DNA of 64,000 bases from CBDFGE01 sp965247055 (lineage in GTDB: Bacteria > Chloroflexota > Dehalococcoidia > Lucifugimonadales > JAGWBF01). The stretch spans positions 223,671 to 287,670 of the forward strand of contig CBDFGE010000002.1 in assembly GCA_965247055.1 (NCBI GenBank), given 5' to 3'. Of the stretch, positions 1 through 7,423 are shown piece after piece; position 1 is the first letter of the stretch; every line of letters begins with the position of its first letter. The notes below the pieces were generated by a model, which worked only from the letters and a program-made list of their open reading frames with translations, was not told where the DNA came from and ran no database searches. A program made the position numbers and the translations under genes.

Positions 1-348
1 GCAAGGCGTTCAAGTGAGCATGGACGGCAGGGGCCGGTGCATGGACAACGTCTTCGTGGAACGGCTGTGGCGCAGCATCAAGTACGAGGAGGTGTACCTG
101 AAGGCATACCAAAATGGGACTGAGGCCAGAAAGGGGATTGGGGCTTATCTGGCCTTCTACAACCAAGAGCGGCCCCATCAAGCCCTGGGCTATCGGTCAC
201 CGGGTCAGGTGTTCCATGCAGTGAGCCCACAAAGGTGTTTACTGGAACATCCACGAGCCTTACCATCGGATGAAGGTTTACAAGACACCCCAGCGGTAGA
301 CTCTCTTATTTTAGCCTCACCGCTGTCCTGATCATGGGGTCCACTTGA
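1..348 (+). mobile_element. IS3-family element, copy A (3' end only, cut by window edge)
   Basis: These bases match the last 348 bp of the complete copy at 1023-2335. The right terminal repeat ends GGGGTCCACTTGA at 348. An open frame at 2-331 is the C-terminal 109 residues of the orfB transposase, including the catalytic Glu in VFVERLW. The copy sits inside an IS256-family remnant: the base after its end resumes that element's transposase gene in antisense. Confidence 0.93.
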
Positions 349-510
349 GTCCATTCCCCCCTTGCGCAACAACTCCAGCAGGTCCATCCTTTCCTTGACC
401 ACCGTTGTCCTCCTTTCTCGAGCTTTCTTCTTTGCCCGCTAAGGATGACGCGGTGGTCTCTCTTACTCCAGACCCCCTCCTCTTCTTACACCACTTCCTG
501 GGACTCTACT
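349..510 (-). mobile_element. IS256-family remnant (left end, truncated by IS3 copy A)
   Basis: Read on the minus strand this matches the first 162 bp of the intact element at 53198: terminus AGTAGAGTCCCAGG, leader, and the first codons of the Mutator-type transposase up to a run of G's at 353-358. The rest of the transposase gene is missing because IS3 copy A begins at 348. The left terminus abuts the lipoprotein stump at 511 and supplies its TAG stop. Confidence 0.9.
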
Positions 511-958
511 GGCGCTGCCCGGTTTTCGCTTCACGTACTGCCCGCTCTCCAATGGCCTCGACAAGACATGCCTCCTGCTCGGGTGTGAGTTCCTTCCCCT
601 CCTCCACTGCCACTGGTGCTGCGATTACACAACCATTAAAGGCATCAAGCTCGTCGGAGGTTGGCGGGCGCTGCCCGGTTGACACTTCACTTGCTGCCCG
701 CTCCCCTATGGCCTCAGCAAGACATGCCTCCTGCTCGGGTGCGAGTCTGCTCATCTCCCTTACTACCACTGCCACTGGTGCCGGTGTGACAGTCGAGGAG
801 GGGGTCGGGCTGGGTGCGGACGTGGCCGTGGGAGAGGGCGTCGGACTGGGTACAAACGTGGCCGTGGGAGAGGGCGTCGGCTTCGACTCTCCGCCGCATG
901 CGACCGAAACCACTAGCAATAGGGCTGCCATCGCAACGATCAACGGCGACCACCGCAT
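506..958 (-). pseudogene. Lipoprotein gene truncated by an IS256 insertion
   Basis: 150 codons remain. The start is ATG at 958; the longer frame upstream only reads through the IS3 end. A signal peptide leads to a lipobox ending VACGG, so the product would be lipidated and exported. A low-complexity Pro/Thr/Ser linker follows, with three PTPSPTAT-like units. Then come two copies of a repeat of about 45 residues with core PEQEACL-EAIGERA, the second cut after TGQRQ. The TAG stop lies inside the IS256 terminus, so the original C-terminus is lost. The architecture resembles the lipoprotein at 51622. Function not recognised. Confidence 0.75.
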
Positions 959-1101
959 GACCAAAACGGGCACCTCCCTATCTATCTGCGTCTCCGTTGC
1001 TGGCGCTGGGCGCCGCTCGATGTGAGGTGGACCCCAAAATTCGGACAGGTGGCTAAGAGAGAGTCCCGCTCCTAAAATAGGACGGAAACAAGGAGCAGGA
1101 C

Positions 1102-1386
1102 ATGAAGCAAACACGTAAGAAGCACAGCCCAGTCTTCAAGGCCAAAGTGGCTTTGGCCGCGCTCCAGGGGGAGCACACCATTGCAGAGCTGGCCAGCCGG
1201 TTTGAAGTCCACCCGAGCCAGATCCATGCCTGGAAGAAGGCCTTGACTCAGGGGGCGCCGCACCTCTTTGAAAATGGTGGTGGACGCCAGGAGAAGGACC
1301 AAGAGGTTCTCACTGCCCAGCTCTACCAACAGATTGGGCAGCTCAAGGTGGAACGGGATTTTTTGTCACGGAGCTTCGGGTTGTGA
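1102..1386 (+). CDS. IS3-family transposase OrfA (HTH protein)
   Basis: 94 residues. The N-terminal helix-turn-helix (HSPVFKAKVALAALQGEHTIA, SRFEVHPSQIHAWKK) is the DNA-binding part of IS3 transposases, followed by a short leucine-zipper-like helix. The start follows AGGAGCAGG at 1090-1099. The 3' end holds a run of six T's then G at 1359-1365. A -1 slip there would join it to OrfB, the usual way IS3 elements make OrfAB. Its stop overlaps the OrfB GTG by 4 bp (GTGA). Confidence 0.93.
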   Translation: MKQTRKKHSPVFKAKVALAALQGEHTIAELASRFEVHPSQIHAWKKALTQGAPHLFENGGGRQEKDQEVLTAQLYQQIGQLKVERDFLSRSFGL

Positions 1387-2318
1387 GCCGGTCCCAACGC
1401 CGGGCCATGATTGACCGAGAAGAACCGAAGCTGTCTCTGGTGCGCCAGTGCGCCTTGCTGGGTATCAGCCGCTCCTCGTTGTACTACCTGCCAACCGAGG
1501 CCGGCGCCGAGGACTTGGAGTTGATGGCCCTCATAGACCAACAGTACCTGAAGACACCTTTCTACGGCTCCAGAAGGATGACTGCCTGGCTCAGCAATCA
1601 CGGACACCAGGTCAACCGCAAGCGGGTCCGCCGGCTGATGCAGCTGATAGGCCTGGAGGCCATCTACCGGCGTCCCAACACCAGCAAGCCAAACCCAGGG
1701 CATAAGGTCTATCCGTACTTGCTCAGGGGGCTGGAGATCAACCGGGTCAACCAGGTGTGGGCCACCGACATCACCTACATACCCATGGCTCGGGGTTTCC
1801 TCTACTTGGTGGCCATCATGGACTGGCACAGCCGCTACGTGCTGGCCTGGCGGCTGTCCAACACCCTGGAGGTAGACTTCTGTGTTGCGGCTCTGGAAGA
1901 GGCCTTGAGCAAGGGTCGGCCACAGATCTTCAACACCGACCAGGGCAGCCAGTTCACCAGCGAGGCCTTCACCAGCATGCTGCTGGCGCAAGGCGTTCAA
2001 GTGAGCATGGACGGCAGGGGCCGGTGCATGGACAACGTCTTCGTGGAACGGCTGTGGCGCAGCATCAAGTACGAGGAGGTGTACCTGAAGGCATACCAAA
2101 ATGGGACTGAGGCCAGAAAGGGGATTGGGGCTTATCTGGCCTTCTACAACCAAGAGCGGCCCCATCAAGCCCTGGGCTATCGGTCACCGGGTCAGGTGTT
2201 CCATGCAGTGAGCCCACAAAGGTGTTTACTGGAACATCCACGAGCCTTACCATCGGATGAAGGTTTACAAGACACCCCAGCGGTAGACTCTCTTATTTTA
2301 GCCTCACCGCTGTCCTGA
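1383..2318 (+). CDS. IS3-family transposase OrfB (DDE integrase core)
   Basis: 311 residues from GTG 1383. An N-terminal HTH_21-like segment (FYGSRRMTAWL) is followed by the rve integrase core. The DDE residues are visible: Asp in WATDITY, Asp in NTDQGSQF, Glu in VFVERLW. The C-terminus carries the usual FYNQERPHQALGYRSP motif. The frame is open upstream to the T6G slip site of orfA, so the natural product is probably the OrfAB fusion. Confidence 0.95.
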   Translation: MSRSQRRAMIDREEPKLSLVRQCALLGISRSSLYYLPTEAGAEDLELMALIDQQYLKTPFYGSRRMTAWLSNHGHQVNRKRVRRLMQLIGLEAIYRRPNTSKPNPGHKVYPYLLRGLEINRVNQVWATDITYIPMARGFLYLVAIMDWHSRYVLAWRLSNTLEVDFCVAALEEALSKGRPQIFNTDQGSQFTSEAFTSMLLAQGVQVSMDGRGRCMDNVFVERLWRSIKYEEVYLKAYQNGTEARKGIGAYLAFYNQERPHQALGYRSPGQVFHAVSPQRCLLEHPRALPSDEGLQDTPAVDSLILASPLS

Positions 2319-2387
2319 TCATGGGGTCCACTTGAGCCTTCGCCCATGCAAGGCTGTCTACCAGCAAAGGGGGCTCGGCAGATCTAA

Positions 2388-3589
2388 GGATATTCTGAAC
2401 AAGTCTGGGCATAGTAGCATAGAGAATAGCACTGTGTTCGGGGAGATAATTGATGGACCAGCCAACATTTGCGGACTTGGAATACGAGAGGAAGAAGCGC
2501 AAGACCCGCCGGGAGATATTCCTGGAGCGCATGGATGCTCTGATACCGTGGGAACAGATGGAAGAGCGCATCCGTCCGTTCTATCCCAAGGCGGGCCGAG
2601 GCCGTCGACCATATGAGTTGTCGGCGATGGTGCGGATACACTGCGTGCAGTTGTTCTACAACTTGAGCGATCCTGGTATGGAGGACATGCTCTACGAGGT
2701 CGAGTCGGTGAGACGGTTCGTAGGGTTGAAGCTGTCGGGCCCGCTGCCGGACGAGACGACGATTCTGAACTTCCGCCATCTGCTGGAAGAGCATGAGTTG
2801 GGGCAGAGTCTGTTCGAGGAGATCAACCGTCATCTGGAGTCCCAGGGACTGCGGCTTCGGGAGGGGACGATCGTGGACGCGAGCATCATAGAGGCGCCGT
2901 CATCGACGAAGAATCGTGCGGGTGAGCGAGACCCTGAGATGCACCAGACGAAGAAGGGGAACGAGTGGCGCTTCGGGATGAAAGTACACGTAGGCGCTGA
3001 CGCTGAGACGGGAGTGGTACACAGCATGACTACGACGCCAGCTAACGTGCATGATGTGACAGAAGCGCACCGATTGCTGCACGGTGGAGAGAAACGAGTG
3101 TGGGGGGATGCGGGGTATCAGGGAGTGGACAAGCGGTTGGAGAATCGAGAGTTGGATGTGGAGTGGCGAGTGGCGATGAGGCCCGGCCGGCGACGGCACC
3201 TGGAGCCTGGCAGCTACGAGGCGTTGGTGGAGAAGCGCAAAGCGTCGGTCAGAGCGAAAGTGGAGCATCCGTTCCTGTACGTGAAGCGGCGCTTTGGCTA
3301 CGCCAAGGTGCGCTACCGAGGGTTGGCTAAGAACGCGCAACGGCTGGCATTGCTACTGGGGCTGGCCAACTTGATGACGGCAGAGCGCCGTCTGGCGACA
3401 TGAGAGGGGCGCAGTGCGCAAATCACGGCCGGGGAGCCGCGATGGCTCCGAAAAGCCGCTTCGAGGCCACAACAGACACGGTCTGAACGCCTCAACCACG
3501 ACCTGGAACGTCACAAAGATGCCTGAACGTCTCCAAAGAACGGAACCACTCTGCCCATCCACGCTTGCGCCGAGTTGTTCAGAGGTTCC
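2388..3589 (+). mobile_element. IS5-family insertion sequence (1202 bp) with CTAA target duplication
   Basis: The inverted ends share TCTGAACAA: GGATATTCTGAACAAGTC at 2388 and, reversed, GGAACCTCTGAACAACTC ending at 3589. Both sides carry CTAA (2384-2387 and 3590-3593), a 4-bp YTAR duplication as expected for IS5. One transposase gene lies inside, and about 185 bp of non-coding DNA separates it from the right end. Only 48 bp of host DNA lies between this and IS3 copy B. Confidence 0.9.
2453..3403 (+). CDS. IS5-family DDE transposase
   Basis: 316 residues from ATG 2453, with GGGGAG 7 bp upstream; a TTG codon lies just before it. An N-terminal DUF772-type region (RIHCVQLFYNLSDPGMED, LPDETTILNFRHLLE) precedes the DDE_Tnp_1 core. 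The likely catalytic residues are Asp in TIVDASII, Asp in WGDAGYQG and Glu in KVEHPFLYVKR. The length is normal and the frame undamaged, so the element may still be active. Confidence 0.93.
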   Translation: MDQPTFADLEYERKKRKTRREIFLERMDALIPWEQMEERIRPFYPKAGRGRRPYELSAMVRIHCVQLFYNLSDPGMEDMLYEVESVRRFVGLKLSGPLPDETTILNFRHLLEEHELGQSLFEEINRHLESQGLRLREGTIVDASIIEAPSSTKNRAGERDPEMHQTKKGNEWRFGMKVHVGADAETGVVHSMTTTPANVHDVTEAHRLLHGGEKRVWGDAGYQGVDKRLENRELDVEWRVAMRPGRRRHLEPGSYEALVEKRKASVRAKVEHPFLYVKRRFGYAKVRYRGLAKNAQRLALLLGLANLMTAERRLAT

Positions 3590-3728
3590 CTAACATCCAC
3601 CACGCCTTGATCTGCGGCCTACCGGCGTCCTGAGCTTCGGAATCAGCACAGAGGCTCTCTGGGTATTCCCCCTACAGGAACCGGGTGTAGCACCTCTTAC
3701 TCCTTGTAATACATGTTGGTAACGTATA

Positions 3729-3759
3729 TGTGAACGTTGTGTGGATACCGTGTGAACGT
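3729..3759. promoter_or_regulatory. Tandem TGTGAACGT repeats upstream of the RHH gene
   Basis: TGTGAACGT occurs at 3729-3737 and 3751-3759. The copies are spaced 22 bp start to start, about two helical turns, so they lie on the same DNA face. They are 60-90 bp before the ribbon-helix-helix gene at 3818. Tandem short direct repeats are typical RHH operators, so autoregulation is a reasonable guess. Confidence 0.4.
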
Positions 3760-3817
3760 AGCCCCGGGGTTCCCGCCGGACTACCACATTGGATCCCCTG
3801 GCGTTAGGAGGAGGGCC

Positions 3818-4057
3818 TTGGATACCACTTCCGAGCGGACGATAAAGACTATCAGGATGAACGAGGGCATGTACCATCAGGCGCGGGTGGCCGCGGTGAT
3901 GTCTCGGAGAGGCCTGGGTGAGTGGCTCGAGGAAGCCATCCGGGAGAAGCTCGAACGGGACCGCACGCTGGCTTCCCTCGCTCTCGAGGGAGAAGGTCGG
4001 CCGCAGGGCCAGCACGCGGCCTCAACTGGAAGCCGGAAGGGGAGAGCACTGAGATGA
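3818..4057 (+). CDS. Small ribbon-helix-helix (CopG/Arc-like) DNA-binding protein
   Basis: 79 residues. The start chosen is TTG 3818 because AGGAGG lies 8 bp upstream (3806-3811); the longer frame begins in non-coding sequence. The strand-helix-helix pattern RTIKTIRMNEGMYHQARVAA then GLGEWLEEAIREKLER fits RHH dimers, with a basic disordered tail. Its stop overlaps the next ATG (ATGA, 4054-4057), so the two are translationally coupled and probably act together. The target may be the repeats at 3729-3759. Confidence 0.7.
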   Translation: MDTTSERTIKTIRMNEGMYHQARVAAVMSRRGLGEWLEEAIREKLERDRTLASLALEGEGRPQGQHAASTGSRKGRALR

Positions 4058-5190
4058 CCAAGATCCTCGTAGTGGATCCTGGCCGGAGCCTTCGCGATCT
4101 GCTCAGGCACATCCTCTCCAGCGCAGGACACAGTGTAGTGGAAGATAAGGATGGCCGGTCCGCCTTCGACAAGGCGGTCTACGAGCGGCCGGACATCATC
4201 CTCCTCGAGGTGGTAATGCCGATGTTTGACGTGTTCCAGGTGCTGAAGCGCCTGAAGGAGGACCCCGCCACCAGCTCCATCCCCGTAATCGTGCTGACTT
4301 CCATGCCCCCGGCGAAGGGCGAAGCCACGGCTATCGCGCTGGGCGCTTCCCACTACGTGACCAAGCCCTGGCAGCCCGGTGCCTTGGAGAGGATGATGAA
4401 GGTCGTCCTTCACAATGCGGCTCCCGTGGCGGCACAGTCCACCAACGGCCACACCGTTGTAGAGGCACCGGAAGCACCGAAACTCATCAGGTCTGGCTAC
4501 AGGCCTCTGGACGAGAAACTGGGTGGCGGAGTCCGCCTTGGTACCTTCAGCTTGATAGAAGGGGAGCCCTTGGCTGGGAAGAGCGTTCTGTGCCAGCAGC
4601 TGGCCTATGAATCTATGGAGGACGGACATAGGTTGGCCTATTTTACCTCCGAGTACGACGACGAGGGCCTCCTCCGGCAGCTGGGCTTCCTAGGGCGCGA
4701 CGCGGCAGCCTATTTCCGCAACGGTAGAGTCAGGATGCACGAACTGCAAGGGTCAGCACCGGGCTGGGACCCGCGACAATGCGAGGACCCGGACCGCCTG
4801 CTGGCCCTGCTGGCCGTGGAGATGGAAGACCTGCCCACTAAGTGCAAAATCATCGTGGTGGACCCCCTCACCAACCTGGCCAGGCACTCGCGGGACACGG
4901 TGGTCCTGAACTTCTTCGCCACCTGCAGGCGCCTTTGCGACAGCTACGACAAGACCATCGTCCTGAGCACCCGGTCCTACGCCTTCGACAACAAGACCCT
5001 GGGCCGGCTGCACGACCTTTGTGACGCGCACCTTAACCTGAGGACAGAGGAAGTGGGCCTCAAGAAGGTGAACATGCTGGAGGTCCGAAAGCTCAACAAC
5101 GCCGAGCTGTCCCGTGGGAACCTGGTCACCTTCCAAGTAGCGCCAGGGGTCGGCCTGAAACAGGTCCCTGGATTGAAGGTTAGAATATAG
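4054..5190 (+). CDS. Pseudo-receiver domain fused to KaiC/FlaH-like RecA-fold ATPase
   Basis: 378 residues. Residues 1-120 form a CheY-like receiver (KILVVDPG; conserved Lys in VTKPW). The phosphoacceptor position is Glu52 (ILLEVVMP) instead of Asp, and the acidic pair is reduced to VVDP, so phosphorylation is unlikely. Residues about 145-378 are a RecA-like ATPase with Walker A GEPLAGKS near 168-176 and Walker B KIIVVDPL near 265-272. This domain resembles KaiC and the archaellum protein FlaH. Regulation by protein-protein contact is inferred. No archaellum genes are in the window. Confidence 0.75.
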   Translation: MTKILVVDPGRSLRDLLRHILSSAGHSVVEDKDGRSAFDKAVYERPDIILLEVVMPMFDVFQVLKRLKEDPATSSIPVIVLTSMPPAKGEATAIALGASHYVTKPWQPGALERMMKVVLHNAAPVAAQSTNGHTVVEAPEAPKLIRSGYRPLDEKLGGGVRLGTFSLIEGEPLAGKSVLCQQLAYESMEDGHRLAYFTSEYDDEGLLRQLGFLGRDAAAYFRNGRVRMHELQGSAPGWDPRQCEDPDRLLALLAVEMEDLPTKCKIIVVDPLTNLARHSRDTVVLNFFATCRRLCDSYDKTIVLSTRSYAFDNKTLGRLHDLCDAHLNLRTEEVGLKKVNMLEVRKLNNAELSRGNLVTFQVAPGVGLKQVPGLKVRI

Positions 5191-5445
5191 CCCCGGGCGG
5201 TCGCCGGGAGGGCAGGTGCGAAGGCGCGGCCCGGTGGCGCGTACCCCGTCCGACGAGACGTTCCACACGTCCCAGCCCACGCTGCTGCCACCTTACGCCG
5301 CAAGCTCAAGCTTGACGCGGATATAGGCCACAACTACAATTGCTCCCGTCGAGGTCTGTGACTGGGTATTCAGTTGCGAGCCTGGGGTCTTACCTGGACC
5401 AGAGGTAGGCCGAAGGACCTCGGAGACAGTGGGAGGGATAGGCCG

Positions 5446-7404
5446 ATGGCAGGTGCGCGCTTTACCCACCTTTTTACCCCGTTAACCATCCGCTCGATAA
5501 CGGTGCGCAACCGGATAGTAGTACCCGGCCACGGCACCCTGTTCATGCCCATGGACGGCCTCCCCACGGAGCGAATACTGCACTACTGGCTGTCCAAGGC
5601 CCGGGGCGGCGTTGGCCTCATCACGACGCATTTCCACAATGTCTTGCCCTCACACACCGGAGCCCCCCCTACGGCATTCCAGAGTGATGCAGTGATACCT
5701 GCCTACCGGCGGGTGGCCGACGCCCTCCACGCCGAGGGTGCCATGTTCTTCGTGCAGATGAACCCGGGAGGTGCCAGCAACTCGCGGCTGTATGGCGGTG
5801 TGGTCATGTCGCCCTCGCCGGTGATTACGAAGAGGGAACCCTTGATGCCCACCAGGCCCGAGACGCCCCACGAGATGGAGCTGAAAGACATCCGGGCAGC
5901 GGTGGACGCCATGAGGGCGGCCTCCCAGCGAGCGAGGGAGGCGGGGTTCGATGGAGTGGAGATCCAGGGAGAGGTGGGGCTTCTGATCGCCCAGTTCATG
6001 TCCCCCGGTCGGAACCGCCGGCAAGACGAATACGGGGGCAGCCTGGACAACCGTCTCCGGTTTGCCAGGGAGGTCATCGCCGCGGTCAGGGAGGGAATGG
6101 GGGAGGATAGGGTGGTCGGCATCCGGCTTAGTGGAAACGAGTTCATGGAGAACGGCCTCACGCTGGACGATCTCCTGGAGACCGCGCCCCGCCTGGAGGC
6201 GACAGGTAACCTGGACTTCATCCACGTGGGAGCCGGCCCGGGAGGGGGAGCCCACGTTCCCCCCAGCTACTACCGGCCTGGAAGCCTGGCCTATATGACG
6301 GAGGCTGTGCGCGGGGTCGTGAAGCTTCCCCTCTTATGCTCACAGCGAATCAACGATCCGCTGATAGCAGAAGAGCTGCTGGCCAGGGGCATCGCCGACC
6401 TGATAGCCATGAACCGGGCTATAATGACGGACCCGGAGATGCCCAGGAAGGCCCAGGAGGGGCGCCTGGAGGAGATCCGCCACTGCATCGGTTGCAACGA
6501 GTGTATTGGCCGCACCCGCGTATTCATGCCGGCCGCCTGCACCATGAACCCGGAGATGGGGCGGGAGGAGGAGATGGCCTTGGCGCCGGCGGAGAAGATG
6601 AAGAGGGTGGTGATAGTAGGTGGCGGGCCCGCCGGCCTGGAGGCCGCGCGGGTGGCGGCGCTGAGGGGCCACCAAGTGACCGTATACGAGAAGGGGGACC
6701 GCCTGGGCGGCCAGTCCCTCATCGCCTCCGTGGCCCCCGGCCGGGAGGAGCTGGACGAGGTGCGCCGCTACTACACCCACCAGATGCTGCTGCTGGAGGT
6801 GGGTGTTCACCTGAACACCGACGTCACGCCGGAGACGCTGGAGCGAGAGGGGTGCGACGCCGTGGTCATCGCAACCGGCTCAGGTCCGATGCTGCCCGAC
6901 ATACCGGTCAGCGATGGCGCCGGGATGACGGACGTGAGAGCGGTGCTGACCGGGGAAGTCCAGGTGGAGGCGGGACAGCGGGTGGTGGTGGTGGCCGGCG
7001 AGCAGCATATCCAGGCGCTGAGCACCGCCGAGTTCCTGGCCGACAAGGGTTGCGTCGTGGAGGTCTTAACCGAGGCCCTCTACGCGGGCGCCCAGATCGA
7101 TCCTGGCACCATCGAGGTCCTATATGGGCGTCTGCTGCGCAAGGACGTTACCATCACCCCCCTGACCGCGGTCAGGGGGGTCAACGGCCGCCAGGTCGTC
7201 ACATCCAACACGCTCACCCGGCGGGAGTCCACAATCGAAGACGTGGACCTGGTCGTGGCGGCCTACAGCGGGCAGGCGTCAGACTCCCTCTACCACGCCG
7301 TCAAGGACCGGGTGGGGGAGGTGCACCTCGTCGGTGACGCCCTCTCACCACGCTGGCTGATGGACGCGATCCTGGACGGGGCAAGGGTCGGGCGGCAGCT
7401 TTAG
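5446..7404 (+). CDS. OYE/2,4-dienoyl-CoA reductase-like FMN, Fe-S, FAD oxidoreductase
   Basis: 652 residues from ATG 5446, after GGGAGGG. Residues 1-370 are an old-yellow-enzyme TIM barrel (LFTPLTIRSITVRNRI at the N-terminus, SPGRNRRQDEYGGSLDNR substrate/FMN motif). Then comes a 4Fe-4S motif CIGCNEC with a fourth Cys 12 residues on, then a FAD/NAD(P) module starting VVIVGGGPAGLEAA. This matches the FadH, trimethylamine dehydrogenase and NADH:flavin oxidoreductase layout, in which NAD(P)H electrons pass through FAD and Fe-S to FMN to reduce an enoyl substrate or drive demethylation. The substrate cannot be told. It is the first gene of a catabolic run. Confidence 0.88.
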   Translation: MAGARFTHLFTPLTIRSITVRNRIVVPGHGTLFMPMDGLPTERILHYWLSKARGGVGLITTHFHNVLPSHTGAPPTAFQSDAVIPAYRRVADALHAEGAMFFVQMNPGGASNSRLYGGVVMSPSPVITKREPLMPTRPETPHEMELKDIRAAVDAMRAASQRAREAGFDGVEIQGEVGLLIAQFMSPGRNRRQDEYGGSLDNRLRFAREVIAAVREGMGEDRVVGIRLSGNEFMENGLTLDDLLETAPRLEATGNLDFIHVGAGPGGGAHVPPSYYRPGSLAYMTEAVRGVVKLPLLCSQRINDPLIAEELLARGIADLIAMNRAIMTDPEMPRKAQEGRLEEIRHCIGCNECIGRTRVFMPAACTMNPEMGREEEMALAPAEKMKRVVIVGGGPAGLEAARVAALRGHQVTVYEKGDRLGGQSLIASVAPGREELDEVRRYYTHQMLLLEVGVHLNTDVTPETLEREGCDAVVIATGSGPMLPDIPVSDGAGMTDVRAVLTGEVQVEAGQRVVVVAGEQHIQALSTAEFLADKGCVVEVLTEALYAGAQIDPGTIEVLYGRLLRKDVTITPLTAVRGVNGRQVVTSNTLTRRESTIEDVDLVVAAYSGQASDSLYHAVKDRVGEVHLVGDALSPRWLMDAILDGARVGRQL

Positions 7405-7423
7405 ATGTAGGCGGGGAGGCGCC

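Larger units (their letters stand above)
1023..2335 (+). mobile_element. Complete IS3-family insertion sequence, copy B (1313 bp)
   Basis: The ends are imperfect inverted repeats: TGAGGTGGACCCCAAAA at the left and, reversed, TCAAGTGGACCCCATGA at the right. It carries orfA and orfB. Copies at 56886-58198 and 61362-62674 have exactly the same length and ends, and an end fragment lies at 58199-58461. No 3-bp target duplication is visible here (left flank atg, right flank gcc), which suggests rearrangement after insertion. Confidence 0.95.
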
